From the NCBI RefSeq assembly GCF_002368335.1, contig NZ_AP018288.1, forward strand, positions 4,754,498 to 4,818,497: a DNA stretch of 64,000 nt. The letters are read 5' to 3'. The position numbers and the translations under genes were made by a program. Shown here in pieces: positions 33,909 through 42,458 of this stretch. The stretch comes from Nostoc sp. NIES-4103. Lineage in GTDB: Bacteria; Cyanobacteriota; Cyanobacteriia; Cyanobacteriales; Nostocaceae. A model generated the notes under the pieces. That model had not been told where the DNA came from. It did no database searches and saw only the letters and a list, made by a program, of their open reading frames with translations. How positions within the stretch are numbered: the stretch's first letter is position 1; every line of letters starts with the position of its first letter.

Positions 33909-34991
33909 ATGGGAGAACACAAACGCATTGGCATTCTTACTAGTGGGGGAGATTGCTCTGGTTTGAATGCTGTAATTAGAGCTGTGGTACATTGTGCTGT
34001 GAATACCTATGGCTGGGAAGTGTTAGGAATTCGTCAAGCTACATTAGGATTGATGGCACGTCCGCCACAAGCTACAACACTGGAAATTGATCAAGTAGAC
34101 TCGCTGTTAACTGCTGGTGGTACAATGTTGGGAACCACCAATAAAGGCGATCCTTTTGCTTTTCCCATGGCTGATGGTAGTTTGTGCGATCGCTCCGCAG
34201 AAATCATCGCAGGCTATCATGAATTAAATTTAGATGCTTTGATTGGTATTGGTGGTGATGGCAGTTTGGCAATTCTCCGCCGCTTGGCACAACAAGGCGG
34301 TATTAACCTAGTTGGTATTCCTAAAACCATTGATAATGATATTGGCGTTACTGAACATGCCATTGGTTTTGATACAGCGGTTAATATCGCCACAGAAGCA
34401 TTAGATAGGTTGCATTTTACAGCTGCTAGTCATAGCCGCGTCATGATTTTAGAAGTAATGGGACGTGATGCTGGACACATAGCAATCGCTGCGGGAATTG
34501 CGGGGGGAGCAGATGTAATTTTAATTCCAGAAATTCCCTACACAATTGACCATATTTGCTACAAAATCAAAGAACGCCAAGAAACAGGCAAAAACTATTG
34601 TTTGATTATTGTATCTGAGGCAGTTCGTACCCACGATGGGGAAATTGTGACGATGACAAACCGCTTAGGACAATCGCGATATGGTGGTATTGGTGAATAT
34701 TTAGCAGATCAAATTATCCAGCGCGTTGGTGTAGAAACGCGAGTCACAGTTTTAGGACACATTCAACGGGGTGGAACTGCTTCCCCACTAGATAGATTAG
34801 TTGCAACTGCTTTTGGCGTAGCGGCGGTTAATTTAATAGCAGAAGGTAAATACGATCGCATGGTGACATGGCAAAATCGTCAAGTATTAAGCGTACCAAT
34901 TACAGAAGCGATCGCTCAATATAGTGCCGTTGATCCTAATGGTACTTTAGTTAAAACTGCTCGTGGCATGGGAATTTATTTAGGAGACTAA
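33909..34991 (+). CDS. pfkA: 6-Phosphofructokinase
   Basis: Phosphorylates fructose 6-phosphate in glycolysis. 360 residues. Motifs: ILTSGGDCSGLNAVIRAVVH, GIGGDGSLAILRRL, GIPKTIDNDI with the catalytic Asp, MGRDAGHIAIAAG, and GHIQRGGTASPLDR. The GGDGS glycine is the ATP-type residue, while the Lys in PKTIDND is typical of the PPi-dependent and mixed groups. This combination also occurs in ATP-dependent enzymes outside the E. coli type, so ATP is the more likely donor. ATG at 33909 after AGAAAG. Confidence 0.94.
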   Translation: MGEHKRIGILTSGGDCSGLNAVIRAVVHCAVNTYGWEVLGIRQATLGLMARPPQATTLEIDQVDSLLTAGGTMLGTTNKGDPFAFPMADGSLCDRSAEIIAGYHELNLDALIGIGGDGSLAILRRLAQQGGINLVGIPKTIDNDIGVTEHAIGFDTAVNIATEALDRLHFTAASHSRVMILEVMGRDAGHIAIAAGIAGGADVILIPEIPYTIDHICYKIKERQETGKNYCLIIVSEAVRTHDGEIVTMTNRLGQSRYGGIGEYLADQIIQRVGVETRVTVLGHIQRGGTASPLDRLVATAFGVAAVNLIAEGKYDRMVTWQNRQVLSVPITEAIAQYSAVDPNGTLVKTARGMGIYLGD

Positions 34992-35131
34992 ATTCAGTTA
35001 GGAGTTAAGAGTTAGGAATTATGTTTTTCTCTTTGTGTCTTTGTGTCTTTGTGGTTAAATAAATTATTTTTAAACCGCCAAGACGCAGAGGACGCAGAGA
35101 GAATAAACATTGATAAATGCTGTAGTAATAG
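34992..35131. repeat. Inverted dispersed repeats between convergent pfkA and the deacylase gene
   Basis: CTTTGTGTCTTTGTGGTTAA (about 35034-35056) faces AACCGCCAAGACGCAGAGGA (about 35073-35095), imperfectly complementary, preceded by a short GTTAGGA-type stretch. Probable two-way terminator structure. Confidence 0.65.
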
Positions 35132-36259
35132 TTAACTAATAACGCCAAGTACAAATTCGCCTTGATTTACTGCTTGATTGGTTGAAATGTCATAAACCAA
35201 TCCACTTTCTTCGGCAAAGATATCTATAACAGTGGGTAATTGACTTTCTTTATTAAAACTGAGGATTTGATACAGTTTATCTCCAGCTTGGATTTGAGTA
35301 CCTAATTTTACTCTCGATTGAATCATACCACCTGCGATCGCATAATATTTTTTCCTGTTGCTGCTGCTGAAAAAAGACATTTCGTCATTTTTTGTTTGAT
35401 GTGGTAAATTAGGAATTTGCAATACTCCTTTTTGGATTAAATAGTTTTTCACTCCTCTCACACCTTTGGCAACTGAATCAGGATTCATCTGCATTCCTGT
35501 CCCTAATTCCAGTGTCCAAGCTTCTATATCAAATCTGATTTCTCTACCAAGTTGTTGAAAAACGGTTTCCAAAGCTAACCAAGGCTTGATAAAAGCTTCA
35601 TCAAAAGCATCACCATCATATTTATCAAGTAAAATTCCAAAATCGAGTAGGAAGTATTTTGCACTATCTTCTCGGTTCCGGAAGTAATAAAGATAGTCTA
35701 AAGCTTGATTTGTAGAACTGTGTAAATCAATCAAATAATCTGCATCTAAACTGATAGATTGTAATTGGTAGCGAAAACTTTCGGTGAAGGGTACGCTACT
35801 AGGAGAATTAATTTTTTCTAAAAGTTTGGCGAATTGCTCTTTAATTATAGTTAAATAATTTTTGCGAACGGCCTTTGGAGTAAGATGAAGTTGAGATTTA
35901 GTAAATGCTACTAAATCGTCAGCTTCTTTCTCGTAATCCCAAAATATCCGGTTCCAATCCTTAGCTTCATAGGTACAATATCGACCGGGGGAAAAATGTT
36001 GAGCGCGTTCATTTGTTCCCATAGGATTACAAACCGGAACCAACCAAATTTCTCCGACTAAATCAGTAGCATTGACTGTCAAGAAAAACTCGATTAATTG
36101 GTGAATAACAGCATTACCAGCAATTTCTGCACCATGTAAATTAGATTGAATATAAACCTTTTTACCTGGTTGAGCACCAACGAACTTATAAACTTGAATA
36201 AACAGGCGATCGCCCGAAGCCATTTGACGTAAAAAAATCGTTTCAATAACTGGTAGCAT
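35132..36259 (-). CDS. Succinylglutamate desuccinylase/aspartoacylase family zinc hydrolase
   Basis: 375 residues. M14-like zinc amide hydrolase: zinc ligands in SNLHGAEIAGN (His and Glu) and DYLIDLHSS (His), the general base Glu in WTLELGTG, and VPVCNPMGTNERAQHF with substrate-binding Asn and Arg residues. The C-terminal beta domain (about 300-375) has VYDISTNQAVNQGEFV. Substrate unknown; related proteins deacylate N-acyl amino acids or modify other small amides. Convergent with pfkA. Confidence 0.85.
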   Translation of the reverse strand: MLPVIETIFLRQMASGDRLFIQVYKFVGAQPGKKVYIQSNLHGAEIAGNAVIHQLIEFFLTVNATDLVGEIWLVPVCNPMGTNERAQHFSPGRYCTYEAKDWNRIFWDYEKEADDLVAFTKSQLHLTPKAVRKNYLTIIKEQFAKLLEKINSPSSVPFTESFRYQLQSISLDADYLIDLHSSTNQALDYLYYFRNREDSAKYFLLDFGILLDKYDGDAFDEAFIKPWLALETVFQQLGREIRFDIEAWTLELGTGMQMNPDSVAKGVRGVKNYLIQKGVLQIPNLPHQTKNDEMSFFSSSNRKKYYAIAGGMIQSRVKLGTQIQAGDKLYQILSFNKESQLPTVIDIFAEESGLVYDISTNQAVNQGEFVLGVIS

Positions 36260-36451
36260 AAAATGATTCGCTAATATTTTGAGTAATTTTACAAGCTATA
36301 CAAATCCAAATCATACCAACTTGCAGCAATTACCAACAGATGCTATTACGATGCGCCAGCAAGAAATATAACAGCAAGGCAGAAAGTAACTATTAAATTC
36401 AAGCTATGATATTCCTCGTTCATTTCAGCCAAAAAATTGACTAAAGCTTTT

Positions 36452-37042
36452 ATGCCCACCGTTGCAATTGTCTATTTCTCTGGTACAGGTCATACTCATC
36501 TGATGGCCGAAGCTATTGCCGAAGGTGCAGCTAGAGTTGAAAATACTACTGTTGAACTGCTACGAATCACAGGAGAGCAGATTGTTAATGGTCGTTGGAA
36601 GAACGATGATGTGATAGAAAAGCTTAACCAAGCTCATGCAATTGTTTTTGGTTCTCCTACCTACATGGGTGGTGTAGCGGCTCAGTTTAAAGCGTTTATC
36701 GATGCTGCTAGCGAAATTTGGTTTCGACAGGGATGGAAAGACAAAATCGCCGGAGGTTTCACTCACTCCAGTTCTCCCAGTGGTGACAAGCAAGGAACGC
36801 TGTTATACTTAGCGACGAACGCAGCCCAGCACAGCATGATTTGGGTAAATGTGGGAGATTTGCAAAGCTCTTTATATGGTAAGAATGATGGGGTCAATCG
36901 ACTAGGAGGATTTTTAGGTGTGATGGGTGCTAGCCAACTCGATACGAGTGGCAAGAAAGCTGTGCTAGATTTGGGTGATTACTTGACCTCATTACGCTTT
37001 GGAGAACGCATTGCAGAGGCGACTAAGCGTTGGTTTAAGTAG
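36452..37042 (+). CDS. Flavodoxin-family NAD(P)H:quinone oxidoreductase-like protein
   Basis: 196 residues. WrbA-like flavodoxin fold: FMN phosphate loop IVYFSGTGHTHLMAEAIAEG, isoalloxazine loops FGSPTYMGGVAAQFKAFID and FTHSSSPSGDKQGTL, and a C-terminal LDLGDYLTSLRFGERIAEAT. Likely reduces quinones by two electrons. I chose the ATG at 36452 (MPTVAIVYF) rather than a TTG at 36437. Confidence 0.85.
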   Translation: MPTVAIVYFSGTGHTHLMAEAIAEGAARVENTTVELLRITGEQIVNGRWKNDDVIEKLNQAHAIVFGSPTYMGGVAAQFKAFIDAASEIWFRQGWKDKIAGGFTHSSSPSGDKQGTLLYLATNAAQHSMIWVNVGDLQSSLYGKNDGVNRLGGFLGVMGASQLDTSGKKAVLDLGDYLTSLRFGERIAEATKRWFK

Positions 37043-37316
37043 CTTTTGAGTTATATTAGGCTATAGTACCCAAGGCATCTGACAAAAAATTCTTTCTCAA
37101 GTTTAAGAAACTGAGTCAAATAATTGTTGATCAGAACTCCGACTTTTTTAAGAAGTTGGGGTTCTCAATTCATAAGTTTTATTTAAGCATTGCTAGCGAT
37201 CGCATCAGCATAAGCCTAAAAATCACGACGTTCGTTACGACAAGCCAGTCATTCATAACTGCGATCGCAACAAGAAAAGCAGCTTGTTCTATCCTAGAAA
37301 CAAAAAAGACAGAAAT

Positions 37317-37601
37317 ATGCAAGCCTACAAGCTGAACAGTACAATCGACTAATCAGGTAATTTGATTATTGACGAACCTCTAAATATTGCTCCTGGTAAA
37401 GTGGAAGTGATTATTTTGTAGCCAGTTCCATCTTTGGAAAGTTCTACAGAAACTCAAACTCAGTCACAGCCACAAAAGCCGAAAAGACAAACAAAAATTA
37501 AAGCTTTGCAAGAATGGTTAGAAAGTACAGAACCCACACCAGCAGACTTTGACGCAGACAAAGCCAAATGGGAATATTTAAAGGAAAAACATAATCTGTA
37601 A
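37317..37601 (+). pseudogene. Inactivated duplicate of the antitoxin gene
   Basis: 94 codons from ATG to TAA that align with the gene at 37810-38073: MQAYKLN then SGNLIIDEPLNIAPGKVEVI, a linker, and an ending that includes DFDADKAKWEYLKEKHNL. Two in-frame stops (TAA at codon 12 and TAG at codon 35) kill it. The reading frame is otherwise intact from end to end, so the copy was silenced by point mutations and not by indels. No toxin gene follows this copy. Confidence 0.85.
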
Positions 37602-37809
37602 AATTGCCTGAAATATTATTTATACTAATTCTGTATGAAGATGCGCCCTTACCATATTTTCAGTACAAGAAAGAAGAAAGTAGACGCGTAAGCGGCTTGC
37701 CGCAGGCTACCACAAAAGACACAAAGGACACAAAGAAAGAAGAAATTAAAAGGTTTTGGCGCAACCTCACAAAGAAATGGTATTAATTATAAAAATGGAG
37801 AAAACTATT

Positions 37810-38073
37810 ATGCAAGCCTACAAGCTGAATGGCACAATTGACGAATCAGGTCATTTGATTATTGATGAACCTCTCAATATTGATCCTGGTAAAGTGGAAG
37901 TTATCATCCTACAGCAAACCTCAACGCCTATTACAAATCTCCAACAGCCGAAAAAACGAGAATACAAAGTCCAAGCTTTAAAAGACTTATTGGAAAATGC
38001 CCCACCCACACCACCAGACTTTGATCCAGATCAAGCCAAGTGGGAATATTTAAAGGAGAAGCATAACCTGTGA
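37810..38073 (+). CDS. Antitoxin of a PIN-type toxin-antitoxin pair
   Basis: 87 residues. N-terminal beta-rich MQAYKLNGTIDESGHLIIDE with IDPGKVEVIILQ resembles the swapped-hairpin part of cyanobacterial antitoxins, and the C-terminal tail DFDPDQAKWEYLKEKHNL probably wraps the toxin. Chosen start 37810 with GGAG nine nt upstream; an ATG at 37795 is possible. It overlaps the toxin gene start by four nt (GTGA at 38070). Confidence 0.8.
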   Translation: MQAYKLNGTIDESGHLIIDEPLNIDPGKVEVIILQQTSTPITNLQQPKKREYKVQALKDLLENAPPTPPDFDPDQAKWEYLKEKHNL

Positions 38074-38489
38074 AGGTTCTCATAGACACCAATATTATTG
38101 TTGATGTAGCACTTGACCGCGATCCTTTCTTCACAGACAATGAACAAGTTATACGCTTTGTGGAACGACAAGAGATTGAAGCTTATATATCGGCATCTAC
38201 CTTTAGCAATTTATATTATATTATTCGGAAAGCCAAGGGTCATATTTGGACATTACAATTTCTACAAAGAATGGCCATGCTTTGCCGTGTTGCCACTGTA
38301 GACAATACTACAATCAACATGGCACTAACTGCTAACTTTGGGGATTTTGAAGACGCTATTCAATACAGCACTGCGGTACTCAATGGCTGAGACGCTATTA
38401 TTACTCGCAACCCAGCAGATTTTCCAGTTATTAGTCCTAGAATTATCACCCCTGACGACTTAATTCAGGAATTAACAAATAATCCATAA
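38070..38489 (+). pseudogene. PIN-domain (VapC-like) toxin gene with an in-frame stop
   Basis: Starts GTG at 38070. The PIN fold opens KVLIDTNIIVDVALDRDPF with the first catalytic Asp, then FSNLYYIIRKA and FGDFEDAIQYSTAVLNG. A TGA at 38388-38390 interrupts the frame, and the same frame continues with DAIITRNPADFPVISPRI to a TAA at 38489. Without the stop, the 139-residue protein would be complete. The lost end carries the TRNxxDF segment needed for metal binding in PIN nucleases. So the RNase is probably dead, unless the UGA is read through or is a sequencing error. Confidence 0.82.
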
Positions 38490-38508
38490 ATCATAAAAGT
38501 AAATATAT

Positions 38509-38696
38509 ATGAATCCCCAATTAACCCCAATACAGTTCAGTTAGTGCCAAAATCCTTATTCAACAGTATCATTGGCTCACTAGTCGCCGTCGCCGCAGTA
38601 CATGGAATACCCATTGATAGCGCGATCGCCACAATCGTAGTATTGTATATCTTAAAGATTGGGATAAACGTTTTTTGCAAATATACTGAGCCATAG
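38509..38696 (+). pseudogene. Frameshifted small membrane protein gene
   Basis: ATG at 38509 encodes MNPQLTPIQFS and stops. The next frame (from GTG 38544) encodes 50 residues with one long hydrophobic stretch (SLFNSIIGSLVAVAAV, IATIVVLYILKIGINVF) and ends at TAG 38694-38696. The two pieces look like one small protein separated by a frameshift near 38540. Family not recognised. Confidence 0.45.
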
Positions 38697-38873
38697 GATG
38701 AGCAGGGAAACAGGGGAAACAAAATGACAACTGACAAAGTTTTAGTAAGCGATCGCCCCCTGTCAGTATATCAAGTTCATCAAAATACTAAAGAAATTTT
38801 TAAAATCATGGAAAATAATATTAAGTAGAGTATCACAATACTCTATTGATTTCCTCATTTTCTCTAGGAAAAT

Positions 38874-41800
38874 ATGACTCATCCTTTCCTTGAACGCCTG
38901 CGTAGTCCAGAACTCCCGGTTATCGTCTTTGACGGTGCCATGGGAACCAACTTACAAACGCAAAATCTCACCGCTGAGGATTTCGGCGGCCCACAGTATG
39001 AAGGTTGTAATGAATACTTAGTCCACACGAAACCGGAAGCTGTGGCTAAGGTTCACCGTGACTTTCTCGCCGCTGGTGCAGATGTCATTGAAACGGATAC
39101 TTTCGGCAGTACATCCATTGTACTGGCAGAATATGACTTGGCAGACCAAGCATATTATCTCAGCAAGACAGCGGCGGAATTAGCCAAGCGTGTGGCTGCG
39201 GAATTTTCCACGCCAGAAAAACCCAGGTTTGTGGCGGGTTCCATCGGCCCCACAACTAAATTACCTACCTTGGGACATATTGACTTTGACACCATGCAAG
39301 CTGCTTTTGCCGAACAAGCAGAGGCGCTGTGGGATGGCGGCGTGGATTTATTTCTGGTGGAGACTTGCCAAGATGTGCTGCAAATCAAAGCGGCGCTGAA
39401 TGGTATTGAAGAAGTCTTTGCTAAAAAAGGCGATCGCCGTCCGCTGATGGTTTCTGTGACAATGGAAAGCATGGGTACAATGCTGGTAGGTACAGAAATC
39501 AGTGCTGTATTAACAATTCTGGAACCTTACCCAATTGATATTCTTGGTTTGAACTGTGCCACAGGCCCAGACTTGATGAAACCGCACATCAAGTATTTGG
39601 CAGAACATTCGCCTTTCATTGTTTCTTGTATTCCCAACGCCGGTTTACCTGAAAACGTTGGTGGTCAAGCACACTACCGCCTGACACCGCTAGAATTACG
39701 GATGGCATTGATGCACTTTGTTGAAGATTTGGGTGTCCAAGTGATCGGGGGTTGCTGTGGGACGCGTCCAGAACACATTCAACAATTGGCAGAAATTGCT
39801 CAAGATTTGAAGCCAAAGGTGAGACAGCCGAGTTTAGAACCTGCGGCAGCATCAATTTACACCACGCAACCATACGACCAAGATAATTCTTTCTTGATTG
39901 TCGGTGAACGCCTCAACGCCAGTGGTTCTAAAAAGTGCCGCGATTTGCTCAACGCGGAAGATTGGGATGGGCTAGTGTCCATGGCGAGGGCGCAAGTTAA
40001 AGAAGGTGCCCATGTCCTTGATGTGAACGTCGATTATGTAGGGCGTGATGGTGTGCGGGATATGCACGAATTAGTTTCCCGCATCGTGAATAATGTGACA
40101 CTGCCGTTAATGCTCGACTCCACCGAATGGGAAAAGATGGAGGCGGGTTTAAAAGTTGCTGGTGGTAAGTGTTTGCTCAACTCCACCAACTACGAAGACG
40201 GGGAACCCCGGTTTTTGAAAGTGTTGGAATTGGCGAAAAAGTACGGGGCTGGTGTAGTCATTGGTACTATCGATGAAGAAGGCATGGCGCGGACAGCCGA
40301 GAAAAAGTTTGCGATCGCCCAACGCGCTTACCGTCAAGCTGTAGAATACGGCATACCCGCGACAGAGATATTCTTTGATACTTTGGCATTACCTATTTCT
40401 ACGGGGATTGAAGAAGACCGAGAAAACGGCAAAGCTACCATTGAAGCCATTCGACGGATTCGTCAAGAATTGCCAGGATGTCATGTAATATTAGGTGTAT
40501 CCAATATTTCCTTCGGCTTAAACCCAGCAGCACGAATCGTGCTGAACTCGGTGTTTTTGCACGAAGCAATGGCAGTGGGCATGGATGCAGCCATAGTTAG
40601 CGCTAGCAAGATTTTACCACTTTCTAAGATTGAAGAACGCCATCAAGAAGTTTGTCGGCAATTAATTTACGATGAGCGGAAATTTGAGGGTGATGTCTGC
40701 GTTTATGACCCATTGGGAGAACTGACTACATTATTCCAAGGGGTGACGACGAAACGCAACAAAGGCGTGGATGAAAGTTTACCCATCGAGGAACGTCTCA
40801 AACGTCATATCATCGACGGCGAACGCATTGGTTTAGAACAACAGCTTCAAAAAGCTTTGGAACAATATCCACCCTTGGAGATTATTAATACTTTCTTGCT
40901 GGATGGCATGAAAGTTGTGGGTGAGTTATTTGGTTCTGGACAAATGCAACTACCTTTTGTGTTGCAGTCTGCGGAAACCATGAAAGCGGCGGTGGCGTTT
41001 TTAGAACCGTTCATGGAAAAATCGGAGACTGGTAACAACGCCAAAGGTACGTTTATCATTGCCACAGTTAAAGGTGATGTCCACGACATTGGTAAGAACT
41101 TGGTAGATATCATTTTGTCGAATAACGGCTACAAGGTGATAAACCTGGGAATTAAGCAGCCGGTGGAAAATATTATTCAGGCTTACGAAGAACATAAAGC
41201 TGATTGTATTGCCATGAGTGGTTTGCTGGTGAAATCCACTGCATTCATGAAAGAGAATTTGGAGGTGTTTAACGAAAAGGGAATTACCGTCCCGGTGATT
41301 TTAGGCGGTGCGGCGCTAACTCCCAAGTTTGTGAATCAAGATTGCCAAAACACTTACAAAGGTAAAGTTGTTTATGGTAAAGATGCCTTTTCTGACTTGC
41401 ATTTCATGGATAAATTAATGCCAGCCAAAGCTGCTGGTAATTGGGATGATTTGCAAGGATTTTTGGATGAAGTCGAAACTAAGGAATCAGAAACCAATAA
41501 CCACAAATCCCCAGTCCCCAGTCCCCAGTCCCCAGTCCCCAGTCCCCAGTCCCCAGTCCCCATCGACACAAAACGTTCAGAAGCTGTAACTTTAGATATT
41601 CCACGTCCCACGCCGCCTTTCTGGGGAACCAAGTTGTTGCAACCTAGTGATATTCCTTTTGAGGAAATATTCTGGTATTTGGATTTGCAAGCTTTGATTG
41701 CGGGACAATGGCAATTCCGTAAGCCGAAGGAACAATCTAAGGAAGAATATCAAGCTTTCTTGGATGAAAAGGTGTATCCAATTTTGGAAAACTGGAAGCA

Positions 41801-42419
41801 GCGAATTATTGAGGAGAATTTGTTGCAGCCACAGGTGATTTATGGGTATTTTCCTTGTCAGGCTGAGGGGAATAGTTTGTATGTTTATGATCCGAACCGC
41901 CAAGACGCAGAGAACGCAGAGGTAAGAGCAAGTTTTGAGTTTCCGCGACAGAAGTCGGCGAAGAGGCTGTGTATTGCAGATTTCTTTGCGCCGAAGGAGT
42001 CGGGGATAATTGATGTGTTCCCGATGCAGGCGGTGACTGTGGGTGATATTGCCACGGAGTTTGCCCAAAAGCTGTTTGCGGATAATCAATACACTGATTA
42101 TCTGTATTTTCACGGTTTGGCGGTGCAAATGGCTGAGGCGTTGGCGGAGTGGACACACGCTAGAATTCGCCTGGAGTTGGGTTTTGGTGATCAAGAACCT
42201 AATAATATTCGGGATGTCTTGGCACAGCGATATGCTGGTTCGCGGTATAGTTTTGGCTACCCAGCTTGTCCGAATATCCAAGATCAGTTTAAGCAACTGG
42301 AGTTATTGGAGAGCGATCGCATTAACTTATATATGGATGAAAGTGAACAACTTTATCCAGAACAATCAACAACTGCGATTATTGCCTATCACCCAGTAGC
42401 GAAATACTTCACCGCTTAG
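38874..42419 (+). CDS. metH: Cobalamin-dependent methionine synthase
   Basis: Transfers methyl from methyltetrahydrofolate via cobalamin to homocysteine. 1181 residues in four modules: homocysteine/zinc barrel (about 1-320, GLNCATGP and GGCCGTRPEHI), folate barrel (about 340-610, NASGSKKCRDLL, LDVNVDYVGRDG), B12 domains (about 655-870, KGDVHDIGKNLVDIIL with the cobalt-binding His), and the SAM-dependent reactivation domain (about 925-1181, ARIRLELGFGD, RYSFGYPACPNIQDQ). Oddities: the linker at about 878-897 is encoded by a heptamer STRR, and residues about 1007-1018 by another dispersed repeat. ATG at 38874 after TAGGAA. Confidence 0.97.
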   Translation: MTHPFLERLRSPELPVIVFDGAMGTNLQTQNLTAEDFGGPQYEGCNEYLVHTKPEAVAKVHRDFLAAGADVIETDTFGSTSIVLAEYDLADQAYYLSKTAAELAKRVAAEFSTPEKPRFVAGSIGPTTKLPTLGHIDFDTMQAAFAEQAEALWDGGVDLFLVETCQDVLQIKAALNGIEEVFAKKGDRRPLMVSVTMESMGTMLVGTEISAVLTILEPYPIDILGLNCATGPDLMKPHIKYLAEHSPFIVSCIPNAGLPENVGGQAHYRLTPLELRMALMHFVEDLGVQVIGGCCGTRPEHIQQLAEIAQDLKPKVRQPSLEPAAASIYTTQPYDQDNSFLIVGERLNASGSKKCRDLLNAEDWDGLVSMARAQVKEGAHVLDVNVDYVGRDGVRDMHELVSRIVNNVTLPLMLDSTEWEKMEAGLKVAGGKCLLNSTNYEDGEPRFLKVLELAKKYGAGVVIGTIDEEGMARTAEKKFAIAQRAYRQAVEYGIPATEIFFDTLALPISTGIEEDRENGKATIEAIRRIRQELPGCHVILGVSNISFGLNPAARIVLNSVFLHEAMAVGMDAAIVSASKILPLSKIEERHQEVCRQLIYDERKFEGDVCVYDPLGELTTLFQGVTTKRNKGVDESLPIEERLKRHIIDGERIGLEQQLQKALEQYPPLEIINTFLLDGMKVVGELFGSGQMQLPFVLQSAETMKAAVAFLEPFMEKSETGNNAKGTFIIATVKGDVHDIGKNLVDIILSNNGYKVINLGIKQPVENIIQAYEEHKADCIAMSGLLVKSTAFMKENLEVFNEKGITVPVILGGAALTPKFVNQDCQNTYKGKVVYGKDAFSDLHFMDKLMPAKAAGNWDDLQGFLDEVETKESETNNHKSPVPSPQSPVPSPQSPVPIDTKRSEAVTLDIPRPTPPFWGTKLLQPSDIPFEEIFWYLDLQALIAGQWQFRKPKEQSKEEYQAFLDEKVYPILENWKQRIIEENLLQPQVIYGYFPCQAEGNSLYVYDPNRQDAENAEVRASFEFPRQKSAKRLCIADFFAPKESGIIDVFPMQAVTVGDIATEFAQKLFADNQYTDYLYFHGLAVQMAEALAEWTHARIRLELGFGDQEPNNIRDVLAQRYAGSRYSFGYPACPNIQDQFKQLELLESDRINLYMDESEQLYPEQSTTAIIAYHPVAKYFTA
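41508..41562 (+). repeat. TCCCCAG heptamer STRR inside metH
   Basis: Seven TCCCCAG units plus a partial one, translated as SPVPSPQ repeats in the linker between the B12 and reactivation domains. The same unit forms the non-coding array at about 52900-53030. Confidence 0.92.
41895..41923 (+). repeat. Dispersed AACCGCCAAGACGCAGAG repeat inside metH
   Basis: AACCGCCAAGACGCAGAGAA followed by CGCAGAGG, read in frame as NRQDAENAE in a loop of the reactivation domain. The same block occurs between genes at about 35073-35095 and 48082-48110. Confidence 0.85.
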
Positions 42420-42428
42420 AATTAGTTG

Positions 42429-42454
42429 TAGAGGCGTATTACTATACGCCTCTA
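42429..42454. terminator. Bidirectional hairpin between metH and the STAND gene
   Basis: Perfect 11-bp stem TAGAGGCGTAT / ATACGCCTCTA with loop TACT, placed between convergent stops. A related hairpin with GTAGAGGCGTACA occurs after clpB at 58266-58293, so it belongs to a repeat family. Confidence 0.8.
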
Positions 42455-42458
42455 TGAT

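Noticed and set aside
37604..37786. 60-codon frame between the two antitoxin copies
   Set aside because: It runs through repeat DNA and ends in the real antitoxin's leader; no protein features.
38537..38737. Minus-strand 66-codon frame after the PIN gene
   Set aside because: The opposite strand encodes a better hydrophobic small protein continuing into a conserved-looking end; this frame has no domain or start support.
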